From NCBI GenBank assembly GCA_015065975.1, contig SVPG01000009.1:1-64000 (forward strand): DNA of 64,000 bases, written 5' to 3'. The stretch's first letter is position 1. Every line of letters begins with the position of its first letter. Source of the DNA: Oscillospiraceae bacterium. GTDB taxonomy: Bacteria; Bacillota; Clostridia; Oscillospirales; Acutalibacteraceae. Of the stretch, positions 41,665 to 50,723 are shown piece by piece. The translations under genes were made by a program, and so were the position numbers. Under the pieces are notes generated by a model. The model worked only from the letters and a program-made list of their open reading frames with translations. It was not told the origin of the DNA and did not search any database.

Positions 41665-41946
41665 TCAGAAGATGACCGCAAGAAGTATGACAAGCAGTAT
41701 CTGAGCGACGATTATCGCGGGGATACCGATCATAAACTTGGGATGCTTTGTCTTATGTCTGATCTTGAGCATCGTGACGAGCATTGCGATCGAGCCGCCG
41801 AGAGCCGCAACGAGAAGCAGGGTCTTTTCGGGCACTCTCCATTTGCCGCCCTTTGCCTTCTGCTTGTCGGACAAGGTAATACCGACAGCAAACACGTTGA
41901 CCAGTATAAGATAAATGATAAGAAGCCATACGCCCATATGTTCCAT
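41665..41946 (-). CDS. DUF1294 small membrane protein
   Basis: The 93-aa protein has three membrane segments with the family core DKQKAKGGKWRVPEKTLL and GGSIAMLVTMLKIRHKTKHPKF. The role is unknown; in other bacteria the domain is sometimes fused to a cold-shock domain, which is absent here. An in-frame GTG nine bases upstream of the chosen ATG is equally possible, given the AAAGGA position. Confidence 0.9.
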   Translation of the reverse strand: MEHMGVWLLIIYLILVNVFAVGITLSDKQKAKGGKWRVPEKTLLLVAALGGSIAMLVTMLKIRHKTKHPKFMIGIPAIIVAQILLVILLAVIF

Positions 41947-42066
41947 AATTAACACCCGTTCCTTTCCGAGAGTTTATAACACTTGATAAAATGGTATACT
42001 TTTTGATATAATATGTCAAGTAAAAAATAAATATTTCTTCTTATTTTATTATGCAGGTGATCCTTT

Positions 42067-43371
42067 ATGAACCATCTCAACAAACGCGCCTGGATTATAA
42101 TTGCCGCTGCTGCGGTGATTGCGGTACTTATGGCGATAATAATTATTTTTGCGCCGACGGGAAGCACCTCCGCTCCCGTTATGCTGACGGTATCGCCCGA
42201 CGGCGGCGGCAAAAAGCCGGAGACGACCGTCACTACGGGTGAGGCTTCGGTCGTGACCTACGGCACAAACAGCTATACCGTGCCGCAGTCGCTGACGGAG
42301 AGCGAAATGCGTGCCGTATGGGTGCCTTATATGTCGCTTTACGGTCTTACAAAAGAGGGTATCGACAAAATAGTTTCCGATTGCAGAAACATCGGCGCGA
42401 ACGCCATAATCTTCCACGTGCGTCCTTTCGGAGATGCTGTTTACGATTCGGAATTTTTCCCGTGGTCCCATCTTCTCACGGGCACGCAGGGCGCCGATCC
42501 CGGCTACGATCCGCTCGAATACGTAATCGAGAAGGCTCACGAAAACGGAATGGAGCTGCACGCCTGGATAAATCCTCTGCGAATATCACTTAGCGGCGGC
42601 ACCCCTTCTCCCCTCTCGGCTGACAATCCTTACACAAAATGGCGGACCGATTCCGACCCGTCAAACGACAGCTGGGTCGTCGATTACAACGGCGGAAAGT
42701 ATTACAATCCCGCCGTCCCCGAGGTAAGACGGCTCATAATCGACGGAATGGTTGAGATCGCCGCAAAATACAACGTCGACGGCATTCACTGGGACGATTA
42801 TTTCTATCCCGCCGAGGATTCATCATTCGGCGACGGCGCTCAGTACAGCGCCTACACCGCATCGGGCGGCACGGCTTCCCTCATCGAATGGAGAACGGAA
42901 AACATCAACACCCTCATTCGCGAGAGCTACAGCCGCATCAAGGCGACCGACAGCTCGTGCATATTCGGAATCAGTCCCGCAGGAAACATTCAGAACTGCC
43001 TTAACGCAGGCGCCGACGTATACAAATGGTGCTCGAGCGGCGGTTACATAGACTACATCTGCCCTCAGATATACTGGACATTCGAGAGCAAGGTCGCGCC
43101 CTTTGACGCACGCTGCCGCGAATGGAAGGCAATGGTGACAAACGACGACATCGATTTCTACGTCGGTCTGGCGCTCTACAAGGCTGGCTCGGACGCTGAC
43201 GGAGGTCAGTGGAAACGCTCGACCAACATAATCGCCCGTCAGATAGAGTATCTTCGCTCCGACGCTGTCAGAGCCGACGGTTTCATGCTCTACTCCTACG
43301 AATACATCTCGGGCTCTCAGACTTTTTCCGAAATGGAAAACCTGATCGCACTCCTTGCAGCAAACGAATAG
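42067..43371 (+). CDS. GHL10-type (family 10 glycosidase-like) membrane-anchored hydrolase
   Basis: The 434-aa protein has an uncleaved N-terminal anchor (about 8-30), a Thr/Pro-rich linker, then a TIM-barrel of the PF02638 type. Motifs are MRAVWVPYMSLYGLT, ANAIIFHVRPFGDA, LHAWINPLRIS, GIHWDDYFYP with catalytic-type acids, GISPAGN and ICPQIYW. Such proteins hydrolyse cell-surface or peptidoglycan-linked glycans in Firmicutes; the exact substrate is not known. A weak AGGTGA site precedes the ATG. It is monocistronic with a strong terminator. Confidence 0.9.
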   Translation: MNHLNKRAWIIIAAAAVIAVLMAIIIIFAPTGSTSAPVMLTVSPDGGGKKPETTVTTGEASVVTYGTNSYTVPQSLTESEMRAVWVPYMSLYGLTKEGIDKIVSDCRNIGANAIIFHVRPFGDAVYDSEFFPWSHLLTGTQGADPGYDPLEYVIEKAHENGMELHAWINPLRISLSGGTPSPLSADNPYTKWRTDSDPSNDSWVVDYNGGKYYNPAVPEVRRLIIDGMVEIAAKYNVDGIHWDDYFYPAEDSSFGDGAQYSAYTASGGTASLIEWRTENINTLIRESYSRIKATDSSCIFGISPAGNIQNCLNAGADVYKWCSSGGYIDYICPQIYWTFESKVAPFDARCREWKAMVTNDDIDFYVGLALYKAGSDADGGQWKRSTNIIARQIEYLRSDAVRADGFMLYSYEYISGSQTFSEMENLIALLAANE

Positions 43372-43376
43372 CATAC

Positions 43377-43411
43377 AAAAAGGCTTTTGACCCGAGGTCA
43401 AAAGCCTTTTT
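43377..43411. terminator. Bidirectional terminator
   Basis: AAAAAGGCTTTTGAC (43377-43391) pairs perfectly with GTCAAAAGCCTTTTT (43397-43411), between convergent genes. Confidence 0.93.
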
Positions 43412-43415
43412 ATTA

Positions 43416-43886
43416 TCAGCCAAGCAAGCTTATTATCCAGGCTATCACGGCATCCACGCCGAGAACAAACACACTGACTGCTGCGAGGAAGATAGCGACC
43501 GCAATGCAGTAGAGTCCTATTCTCTTGCCCGTGCTGAGCTGTGCGATATCCTCGCGGAGCTGCTCCTCGGTATATTTCGGAGGATCGACATCGGGCTCTT
43601 CACCCTCAGCGACTTCGACCGCCTGCTCCTTCTCCTCCTCGGTCATGCCGTAGCCGAGACCGTTTATTACCTGAGTCGCTTTATCGAAATTCTCCTCGGT
43701 TACGAAAACATCGTATCCGTTTTCGGGAACACCCATCGCTCCCGGAAGCCCGAGGATTCCCGTTGACGGGGTGGCTCTCCAGTAGGAAGGAAGCCCCTTC
43801 TCTTTGAGGGTTGCATCTATCGTGACAGCTTCGTACTCAAGCTCTACGTGCACGAGAAGCTTATCGGGGGATTGTTTTTCACTCAT
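43416..43886 (-). CDS. DUF2007-type protein with C-terminal membrane segment
   Basis: The 156-aa protein has an N-terminal DUF2007-like alpha/beta domain (LEYEAVTIDATLKEKGLPSY; GYDVFVTEENFDKATQVI). An acidic linker (EVAEGEEPDVDPP) and one or two C-terminal membrane segments (about 125-155) follow. DUF2007 is annotated as a putative signal-transducing domain. The ATG at 43886 overlaps the stop of the upstream YwaF-like gene, so the two are coupled. No more specific function can be given. Confidence 0.75.
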   Translation of the reverse strand: MSEKQSPDKLLVHVELEYEAVTIDATLKEKGLPSYWRATPSTGILGLPGAMGVPENGYDVFVTEENFDKATQVINGLGYGMTEEEKEQAVEVAEGEEPDVDPPKYTEEQLREDIAQLSTGKRIGLYCIAVAIFLAAVSVFVLGVDAVIAWIISLLG

Positions 43887-44673
43887 TTTCGGTTGCCGTC
43901 CCTTCATTATTTTTGCGGTTTTTGACCTTATAGAAAATGAAATAGATGATAAACGCCGCTGCACAGGTGCAGGCTATGTAGATCGGTGTGTTGACATACC
44001 AGCCGAACCGCGCCGATATCTCCTTGAACACGATGATCGGCGAATCGTGAACAGGTCCGATATAGAACATATTCACGCCCGGTTTGTTGCGAAGCAGAAT
44101 GTTTATCGTAAAGGCAATCACGCACAGAACACCGTAAACCGTGATGGCTCCTTTATAATCGGAGAGCTTTTTGCAGGCTCTTCCCGATACTCCGAGATAG
44201 GCTCCGACAAACACAAGGCTCATATGCCAGATAAACGCGTGCCATGTGAGGGTGTAATACTCGTGGGTAAGTCCCGAAGGCTCAAGGAACGAGATAAAAC
44301 CGCCCATCAGATTGAAGGCAAGCAGGAAGTTATACAGAGCGTCCTGCACCTTGCCCTTCTTGAGGAAGGGTGCGATAAGGCACAGATACATCGGCACGGA
44401 ACAGAGCTGGAACGGAAATATCCACCACTGATATGTGCCGTTTCCGATAACGTAGTAATAGAAAAGATGCTTATAGACCTCGGTTATGATAAGAAATGCT
44501 CCGCAGCTGACGAGCACCGCTTTGTTTGCCCTCTCGCTCGTATTGCGAAGAAGAAAACAAAGAAGCGCGACAACGGCAAGTCCGACAAAAAGAAACGTCA
44601 GATGAAATGCTCCGTAGGACGCAGGGCGTTCCATAGGCCACGCTGTCCATTCGATAAACTCGCGCAAGGTCAT
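43879..44673 (-). CDS. YwaF/TMEM164-family integral membrane protein
   Basis: The 264-aa protein has about seven membrane segments and the family pattern FHLTFLFVG, PFQLCSVPMYLCL and LTWHAFIWHMSLVFVG with conserved His residues. Bacterial members are uncharacterised; eukaryotic TMEM164 acts as an acyltransferase in ether-lipid remodelling, a function not transferable here without proof. It is coupled to the DUF2007 protein downstream. Confidence 0.85.
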   Translation of the reverse strand: MTLREFIEWTAWPMERPASYGAFHLTFLFVGLAVVALLCFLLRNTSERANKAVLVSCGAFLIITEVYKHLFYYYVIGNGTYQWWIFPFQLCSVPMYLCLIAPFLKKGKVQDALYNFLLAFNLMGGFISFLEPSGLTHEYYTLTWHAFIWHMSLVFVGAYLGVSGRACKKLSDYKGAITVYGVLCVIAFTINILLRNKPGVNMFYIGPVHDSPIIVFKEISARFGWYVNTPIYIACTCAAAFIIYFIFYKVKNRKNNEGTATENE

Positions 44674-44713
44674 AAGAATATCCCCTTTTCAATATTTATT
44701 TTTACTCTTTTCT

Positions 44714-45751
44714 CTATTTCACTATTTTGCCGAAGAAACAGCTGTGCTCGCCCGTATGACACGCGGCGCCCGTCTGCACGACTTTAATAAGAAGTGTATC
44801 GTCATCACAGTCGGAGCTTATCGAAACCACCTTCTGATAGTGACCCGATGTTGCACCCTTGTTCCACAGCTCGCCTCTCGAACGGCTCCAGAACCACGTA
44901 TTGCCCGTCTCGAGGGTCAGCTTCAGCGACTCCTCATTCATATATGCGAGCATAAGGACATCGCCCGTCGACTCCTCCTGAACGATCGCAGGAATAAGCT
45001 TATCCTTTGCAAAGAATCTCGAAAGATCGGGCGAAGAGTTCGAAACGGCAACAGCGTCGTTTATATCAAGAGCACCCGAATAGAGCGCCTTGCCGCAGAT
45101 GACTCCGTATACAAAAAGATCGCGAAGCTTTTCGACATCTTCCTTGCAGGAGACTCCGCCGCTTGCAATTATATTGCAGGAAACAGCGTTGTTTATCCTC
45201 ACAAGCTGGTCGAAATTGGGTCCTTTGAGGGTTCCGTCCTTCGAAATATCTGTAAAGATAATCGTCTTTACACCGATTGACTCCATCTTTTTGGCAAGTT
45301 CGATGTAATTTACGTTGCTTGTTTCAAGCCAGCCCTCTGCCGCGACCATTTCATCTCTCGCATCGATCCCGACAGCAATCCTCTCGCCGTATTTTTCTAC
45401 AGCTTCACGCACAAGATCAGGGTCGGAAAGTGCCGCCGAGCCGAGAATCACACGTTCGACTCCGCCTTCAAGATAGCTCTCGATCGTTGCCATATCGCGG
45501 ATTCCGCCGCCGACCTCGGTTTTGAGTCCCGATTCCTTTGCGGCCTTCAATATGATCTCCTGATTTATCGGGCGCTTTTCCTTCGCACCGTCAAGATCGA
45601 CCATATGCAGCCATTTTGCACCGGCCGCCTTGAAGCTTTTTGCGGTCTCGACCGAACATTCTGCGACCTTATGAGCTGTCAAGTAATCTCCCTTTACAAG
45701 TCTTACCGCCTGTCCGTCCTTAATATCTATCGCGGGAAAGAGTTCAATCAT
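44714..45751 (-). CDS. hisAI: HisA–HisI fusion protein
   Basis: The 345-aa bifunctional histidine enzyme has HisA isomerase at about 1-235 ([14 protein letters not shown] with catalytic Asp; [23 protein letters not shown] with the second Asp). HisI phosphoribosyl-AMP cyclohydrolase follows at about 240-345 ([53 protein letters not shown], metal-binding Cys/Asp). HisA acts after HisI in the pathway, so the fusion joins neighbouring steps in reverse order. No hisF, hisH or hisE is seen in the window. It overlaps hisB by one base (TAATG) and ends the operon. Confidence 0.93.
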   Translation of the reverse strand: MIELFPAIDIKDGQAVRLVKGDYLTAHKVAECSVETAKSFKAAGAKWLHMVDLDGAKEKRPINQEIILKAAKESGLKTEVGGGIRDMATIESYLEGGVERVILGSAALSDPDLVREAVEKYGERIAVGIDARDEMVAAEGWLETSNVNYIELAKKMESIGVKTIIFTDISKDGTLKGPNFDQLVRINNAVSCNIIASGGVSCKEDVEKLRDLFVYGVICGKALYSGALDINDAVAVSNSSPDLSRFFAKDKLIPAIVQEESTGDVLMLAYMNEESLKLTLETGNTWFWSRSRGELWNKGATSGHYQKVVSISSDCDDDTLLIKVVQTGAACHTGEHSCFFGKIVK

Positions 45752-46326
45752 TACAATACACCTTTCGTGGAGAGTGTTTCTGTGCCCTTTATCTCACAGG
45801 CGCAGCGAAGCGCGTGCGCACAAGCCTTGAAAAGAGCCTCTGCGATGTGATGGGAATTGTCACCATATTCTGCACGCAGGTGGAGAGTCATGCCGCCGTT
45901 GACGGCAAAGGCTCTGAAAAACTCCTTGGTCAGGCAGGTGTCGTAATCGCCTATCCTCTCCTCGGGGAATGACGCATCAAAGACAAGGAAGGGGCGTGCG
46001 CTGACATCGACCGCGCAGAATCCGAGAGCTTCGTCCATCGGGATATAGAAGCTGCCGTAGCGTGCGATGCCCTTTGCGTCGCCGACCGCCTCACGGAAAG
46101 CCTTTCCGAGAACAATACCGACGTCCTCGACCGTATGATGTCCGTCGACCTCAAGGTCGCCTTTGCATCTGAGCTTGAGTCCGAATCCCGCATGCATGGC
46201 AAGCGCTGTCAGCATATGGTCAAAGAACCCTATACCCGAATCAATATCTATCTCTCCGCCGTCAAGGCAGAGTTCAAGCTCGATATCTGTCTCCTTGGTC
46301 TTTCTTGCAATCTTTGATGAACGCAT
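45751..46326 (-). CDS. hisB: Imidazoleglycerol-phosphate dehydratase
   Basis: The 191-aa monofunctional HisB has the duplicated Mn-binding motifs: [14 protein letters not shown] and [13 protein letters not shown] (first half), [10 protein letters not shown]-like [10 protein letters not shown], and [12 protein letters not shown] (second half). It dehydrates imidazole glycerol phosphate. Its stop codon overlaps the hisA::hisI start; hisC lies 27 bp upstream. Confidence 0.96.
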   Translation of the reverse strand: MRSSKIARKTKETDIELELCLDGGEIDIDSGIGFFDHMLTALAMHAGFGLKLRCKGDLEVDGHHTVEDVGIVLGKAFREAVGDAKGIARYGSFYIPMDEALGFCAVDVSARPFLVFDASFPEERIGDYDTCLTKEFFRAFAVNGGMTLHLRAEYGDNSHHIAEALFKACAHALRCACEIKGTETLSTKGVL

Positions 46327-46353
46327 ACCGCATCACACCTTTCTTATAAATTA

Positions 46354-47415
46354 TCAGAAGAGATTGTTTTCAAACGCGCGTATAAACTCGGCGTTTTCTT
46401 CGTCGCTTCCCGCCGTCACACGAAGGAAGCTTCCGAAGCAGCGGACAAGTATGCCCTCTTTTTTGAGCGCTTCATACATACGCTTTGCACTGTCTCCCGG
46501 CATTTCGATAACGGAAAAATTTGCGCAGGTGTCGCGAACCGAAAGCTTATCGGGAAACTGAGCCGCCATATCGGAAAGCTCCTGCTTGAGAGAAGCTGCG
46601 GAACTTTTGATATGTGCTATTGCCGCATCGAGCTCGCCCGGATGGGAAAGAATCGCTGCGGCGGCTGTCTGGGTCATGGAATTGACGTTGTACGGGGATT
46701 TTACCGCGAGAAGTGCATCGGTAAGCGTTTTGTTTGCAACGCAGAATCCGCATCTGATGCCCGCCATTCTGAACGCTTTGGAACAGGTTTTGAGCACCAT
46801 CAGGTTATCATAATTGCATACAAGATCGATGACCGACTGATCCCAAAACTCCATATAAGCTTCATCGACCGCAACAAGGCAATCGGGACAGCCTTCGATT
46901 ATTTTTATGACCTCCTGCCGCTCTATGCCCACACCTGTGGGATTGCAGGGGTTTGAAAAGATGAGCAGACGTGCCCTCTCGGCGTTTACAAAGCTTATAA
47001 CATCTTCTGCGGTAAAGCTCGCATCGCTGTTCTTCTGCATAATCGCAGTGCGTGCCTCACCCAGCTCGCTGTAAAAACGGTACATCGAAAAATCGGGTGC
47101 GAGAAAAACCGCCTTCTCACCCTTCATCAGAAAACAGGTGCTTATCAGAAAGAGCAGCTCGTCCGAGCCGTTGAACGCGCTTACGCAGTCGGGATCGACA
47201 TTATAATATGATGCAAAAAGGCTGCACACACGTCTTGCTCTCGGGTCGGGATAGCGGTTGAGCGAAAGCTCCGCTATACCCTCGAGCATCTCGTTTTTTG
47301 TACTTTCGGGAATCTCGATAAAGGACTCGTTTGCATCAAGACGTATTCTGAAATCGCCCTGGATCGTTTCATAAGGCTCGAGCCCCGATATTTTTTCGTT
47401 GAGTATGTAAGCCAT
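46354..47415 (-). CDS. hisC: Histidinol-phosphate aminotransferase
   Basis: The 353-aa PLP enzyme (class I/II fold) has LDANESF at the N-terminus, NPCNPTG, AVDEAYMEF and LKTCSKAFRMAGIRCGF with the PLP lysine. It transfers the amino group to imidazole acetol phosphate. ATG at 47415 follows AAAGGG; a GTG nine bases upstream is an alternative. It is the fourth gene of the his operon. Confidence 0.95.
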   Translation of the reverse strand: MAYILNEKISGLEPYETIQGDFRIRLDANESFIEIPESTKNEMLEGIAELSLNRYPDPRARRVCSLFASYYNVDPDCVSAFNGSDELLFLISTCFLMKGEKAVFLAPDFSMYRFYSELGEARTAIMQKNSDASFTAEDVISFVNAERARLLIFSNPCNPTGVGIERQEVIKIIEGCPDCLVAVDEAYMEFWDQSVIDLVCNYDNLMVLKTCSKAFRMAGIRCGFCVANKTLTDALLAVKSPYNVNSMTQTAAAAILSHPGELDAAIAHIKSSAASLKQELSDMAAQFPDKLSVRDTCANFSVIEMPGDSAKRMYEALKKEGILVRCFGSFLRVTAGSDEENAEFIRAFENNLF

Positions 47416-47448
47416 TGGCGTCACGCCCTTTGATTAAACTTGGTTTTT

Positions 47449-48732
47449 TCAGAATCTGACCTTTATAGCGTTTGCGTGTGCTGTGAGCTGTTCGGTATCG
47501 GCAATTTTTACGATATCCTGTGCCACATCGGCAAGCGCCGCACGGTTGTAATAGATAAAGCTCGACTTCTTCAGGAAACTGTCGACAGACAGCGGAGAGA
47601 AGAATCTTGCTGTTCCGCTGGTGGGCAGAACGTGGTTGGGACCTGCATAATAATCGCCCAGAGGCTCGGGAGAATAATCGCCGAGGAATACGGAACCTGC
47701 GTTGTCCATTCTGCCGATATATTCCATCGGATTTTCAACGCACATTTCAAGATGCTCGGGAGCAAGCTCGTTGGCAAGGTCGATCGCCTCGTCAAGACTG
47801 CGGCATATAACGATAGCGCCGTAATCTCTGAGCGAATCGACAATTATATCGCGGCGGGACAGTTCCTTAGACTGGCGCTCGATTTCTTCCTTTGTTTTGA
47901 TGGCGATTTCCTCATCGGTTGTGAGCAGGATCGAAGATGCGAGTCTGTCATGCTCAGCCTGACTCATCATATCGGCTGCGAGGTATGCGGGCTTTGCGCT
48001 GCTGTCGGCAACGACAAGTATCTCACTCGGACCTGCGATCATATCTATATCGACCTGTCCGTAGACAAGTCTTTTTGCTGTCGCAACATATATATTACCC
48101 GGTCCGACGATCTTATCGACACGGGGAACGAGCTGTGTTCCGTAAGCGAGTGCGGCAACCGCCTGAGCACCGCCCATGAGGAAGACTCTGCTGACTCCGG
48201 CGATGGCTGCCGCTGCAAGGATATCGGGGTTGGCTCTGCCGTCCTTGCCGGGAGGTGTGACCATTATTATCTCCTCGACACCCGCGATCTTTGCAGGGAT
48301 TACGTTCATGAGAACGGAGGAAGGATAGGCTGCTGTGCCGCCCGGGACATAGACACCGACCCTCTTGAGTCCTCTTATTCTCTGACCGAGGATAACGCCG
48401 TTGTTCTTGGTCTCGAGCCAGCTCTGCTGAAGCTGTCTCTTATGGAAATCGGCAATGCTCTCTGCCGCTCTCTTGAGTGCTTCGATAAATTCGGCGTCGC
48501 AGTTCTTGTGAGCCTCCTCTACAACCTGCATCGGAACCTCATAATATTCGGGGTTCGGGCAATCGAATGTGGCGGTATACTGCTTTACCGCTTCGTCGCC
48601 CTCTTCGCAGACGCGGTCGATGATAGCCGAAACGATCTCCGTTACCCTTCTGTTTTCCTCGCCGCTGCGCTGTCTGAGCTGGTCGAGCAGATTTCTTTCC
48701 GCAACGCCGTCAGCCTTGATTATATCTACCAT
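47449..48732 (-). CDS. hisD: Histidinol dehydrogenase
   Basis: The 427-aa zinc enzyme oxidises histidinol to histidine in two NAD-dependent steps. Landmarks are GVYVPGGTAAYPSSVLMN, MVTPPGKDG, DMIAGPSEILVVAD, SQAEHD (zinc-binding Gln/His), APEHLEM and GPNHVLPTSGTARF. Length and motif order are normal. Confidence 0.97.
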   Translation of the reverse strand: MVDIIKADGVAERNLLDQLRQRSGEENRRVTEIVSAIIDRVCEEGDEAVKQYTATFDCPNPEYYEVPMQVVEEAHKNCDAEFIEALKRAAESIADFHKRQLQQSWLETKNNGVILGQRIRGLKRVGVYVPGGTAAYPSSVLMNVIPAKIAGVEEIIMVTPPGKDGRANPDILAAAAIAGVSRVFLMGGAQAVAALAYGTQLVPRVDKIVGPGNIYVATAKRLVYGQVDIDMIAGPSEILVVADSSAKPAYLAADMMSQAEHDRLASSILLTTDEEIAIKTKEEIERQSKELSRRDIIVDSLRDYGAIVICRSLDEAIDLANELAPEHLEMCVENPMEYIGRMDNAGSVFLGDYSPEPLGDYYAGPNHVLPTSGTARFFSPLSVDSFLKKSSFIYYNRAALADVAQDIVKIADTEQLTAHANAIKVRF

Positions 48733-48759
48733 TTCAATTCATTCCTTTCACATTCGCAA

Positions 48760-49371
48760 TTACTGCACAAGCTTTTCGCTGAGACTTTCGATCTCGTCCT
48801 TTCGCAGCTTCATGCTTGCTATATTGCAGATGAGGCGCGCCGATATCGGGCAGACCTCAGCTTTTATTTCAAGTCCGTTTTCCTTGAGTGTCGAGCCTGT
48901 CTCGACTATGTCGACAATGACATCTGCCAGAGAAAGAAGGGGCGCAAGCTCAACCGAGCCTTCGATCTTGATTACGCGCACGTCCATTCCGAGGCCTTCA
49001 AAATATCTTCTTGTGACATTGGGATACTTTGTTGCGACCGTCTTGATTCGCGAAAACTCGCAGCCGTCGGTTTTACCCGCAACGGCAAATCGGCATTTTC
49101 CAAATCCCAGATCGAGTATCTCATAGAAGCTGTTGCCCAGCTCCATGATGGTATCCTTTCCGACAACGCCGAGATCGCACACGCCGTTCTCGACATAGGT
49201 TATAACATCGGCCGCCTTTGCAAGCACGACCTCGATATTATCGCCGACGGGAAGAATGAGTCTTCTTCCTTTATCCTTGACCTGAGTACAGTCGTACCCA
49301 GCCGCTTCGAGCAGCTCGACCGTCTTTTTCTCAAGCCTGCCCTTTGTCAGGGCTATTCTCAAAGGTTTCAT
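48760..49371 (-). CDS. hisG: ATP phosphoribosyltransferase, short form
   Basis: The 203-aa HisG lacks the C-terminal regulatory domain of the long form and therefore needs HisZ, encoded upstream. Motifs are RIALTKGRLEKKTVELL, DLGVVGKDTIMEL and the PRPP loop ADVIVDIVETGSTLKENGLE. It catalyses the first committed step of histidine synthesis. ATG at 49371 follows AAAGGA at 13 bases; a TTG three codons upstream is less likely. Confidence 0.96.
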   Translation of the reverse strand: MKPLRIALTKGRLEKKTVELLEAAGYDCTQVKDKGRRLILPVGDNIEVVLAKAADVITYVENGVCDLGVVGKDTIMELGNSFYEILDLGFGKCRFAVAGKTDGCEFSRIKTVATKYPNVTRRYFEGLGMDVRVIKIEGSVELAPLLSLADVIVDIVETGSTLKENGLEIKAEVCPISARLICNIASMKLRKDEIESLSEKLVQ

Positions 49372-49399
49372 AACCTGCAATCATTCCTTTCACAGAGCC

Positions 49400-50590
49400 T
49401 TACTCCACGATGACCGTTTCAACAGAATCGAGAACGGTATCGACACGTCTGATACCGCAGTCCTTTGCATACTGCAGCCAGTCCTGACGGTCGGAAAGTG
49501 CCGCAAACTGCGCCACGAGACCTTCATCACCGAGCTTTGCAAGATGCTTGAGTGCTTCGATCTCTCTTCCCTCGCCCGCAAGAACAAGCGCATCGGGAAC
49601 GGCTGTACAAGCCGTCATATTCGGGTTTATCGCCTTCACAAGCGCATCGATGTTTATTGCAAATCCGCACGCCGGCTGGTCAAATCCGAACTGACCGATA
49701 AGCGAATCGTAACGTCCGCCTGTCAGGATATTCTCGCCCGAGCCGTATGTATAAGCGGTAAAGACGATTCCCGTGTAATAATCGTTCTGATTGACAAGAC
49801 CGAGGTCTATCATCAGCTTGTCTTCGAGACCGAGCTTTGACAGAGCATCGTACATCTCGGCAAGATAGGAAAGCTGCTCGTCAAGCTCCTTATCGGAAAC
49901 GAGTTCTCTTACCTTGTCAAGCACCTGCACTCCTCCGAAAAGTCTGGGAAGCATACCGATAGCCGCCGCCTCATCGCTGTGCTCGAGAAGCTCGAGCTCG
50001 GCCGAAAGGGCTGCATAATTCTTTGATTCGATATATCCGCGAAGCTCCTCACGCTTTGCATCGCTTATGTCAAGCTTGCGAACTAACGTACGGAAAATAC
50101 CCGAATGACCGATTTCAATTCGGAAATCGTCAAGACACGAATCGAGCGCATTGACCGCAAGCGAAAGAACTTCGAGATCGGCAGCCTTTCCGCCCGTTCC
50201 TATAAGCTCTATGCCTGCCTGCATCGTGCGCACGCCCTTGCCTCTTCCGCCGCCTGTGCGGTAGCTGGGCTGATTATAATAAATTCTCAGCGGCATATGC
50301 GCGTCCCTGAGCTTGGACGCCGTCATACGTGCTATCGGAAGCGTACTGTCGGGACGGACAACAAGCAGTCTGCCCTTGTTATCGGTCAGCTTGAACATAT
50401 TCTCCATCGGTATCGAGCCTGCACCCGTCATGAAAACATCGGCAAACTCGAGGGTCGGTGTCCTTACCTCGTTATAGCAGGCACGGGAGAATATCTTGCA
50501 TATATTCTTCTCAACAGTGCGGACCTGAGCGCACTCCGAAAAAAGCAGTTCCTCTTCCCCTTCAGGGGTTATGAGATGATATCTTCTCAT
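49400..50590 (-). CDS. hisZ: HisZ, ATP phosphoribosyltransferase regulatory subunit
   Basis: The 396-aa class II aminoacyl-tRNA-synthetase-like protein (HisRS paralogue) has motif-2-like LVVRPDSTLPIARM and YYNQPSYRTGGGRGKGVRTMQAG. LTGGRYDSLIGQFGFDQPACGFAI is motif-3-like. Catalytic HisRS residues are degenerate, as expected. It activates and gives histidine feedback control to short HisG. A strong GGAGGAA site precedes ATG. It is the first gene of the operon. Confidence 0.95.
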   Translation of the reverse strand: MRRYHLITPEGEEELLFSECAQVRTVEKNICKIFSRACYNEVRTPTLEFADVFMTGAGSIPMENMFKLTDNKGRLLVVRPDSTLPIARMTASKLRDAHMPLRIYYNQPSYRTGGGRGKGVRTMQAGIELIGTGGKAADLEVLSLAVNALDSCLDDFRIEIGHSGIFRTLVRKLDISDAKREELRGYIESKNYAALSAELELLEHSDEAAAIGMLPRLFGGVQVLDKVRELVSDKELDEQLSYLAEMYDALSKLGLEDKLMIDLGLVNQNDYYTGIVFTAYTYGSGENILTGGRYDSLIGQFGFDQPACGFAINIDALVKAINPNMTACTAVPDALVLAGEGREIEALKHLAKLGDEGLVAQFAALSDRQDWLQYAKDCGIRRVDTVLDSVETVIVE

Positions 50591-50623
50591 TTTTCCTCCA
50601 ACATAAATCTTATTAAAAGCACT

Positions 50624-50665
50624 TTAGCTTGCTAATATGCTAACATACTGCCACGCAGAAGTCAA
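50624..50665 (-). promoter_or_regulatory. Promoter and possible operator of the his operon
   Basis: TTGACT (50660-50665), 17 nt and TAGCAT (50637-50642) on the minus strand. A perfect inverted repeat TTAGC-tt-GCTAA (50624-50635) lies at the predicted start of transcription. It is followed by another GCTAA, which would suit a repressor. No T-box leader is visible in the short leader. Confidence 0.75.
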
Positions 50666-50723
50666 GCTTATTGTGGCGCTGTCGGAATATATCGTCGAAT
50701 TGACCAGTTTTGCCGATCGAAAG

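Noticed and set aside
47440-49413. A 657-codon plus-strand open frame opposite hisD and hisG
   Set aside because: It is an antisense shadow caused by codon bias; the minus strand encodes clear HisD and HisG with ribosome sites, and the plus frame has no recognisable domain.
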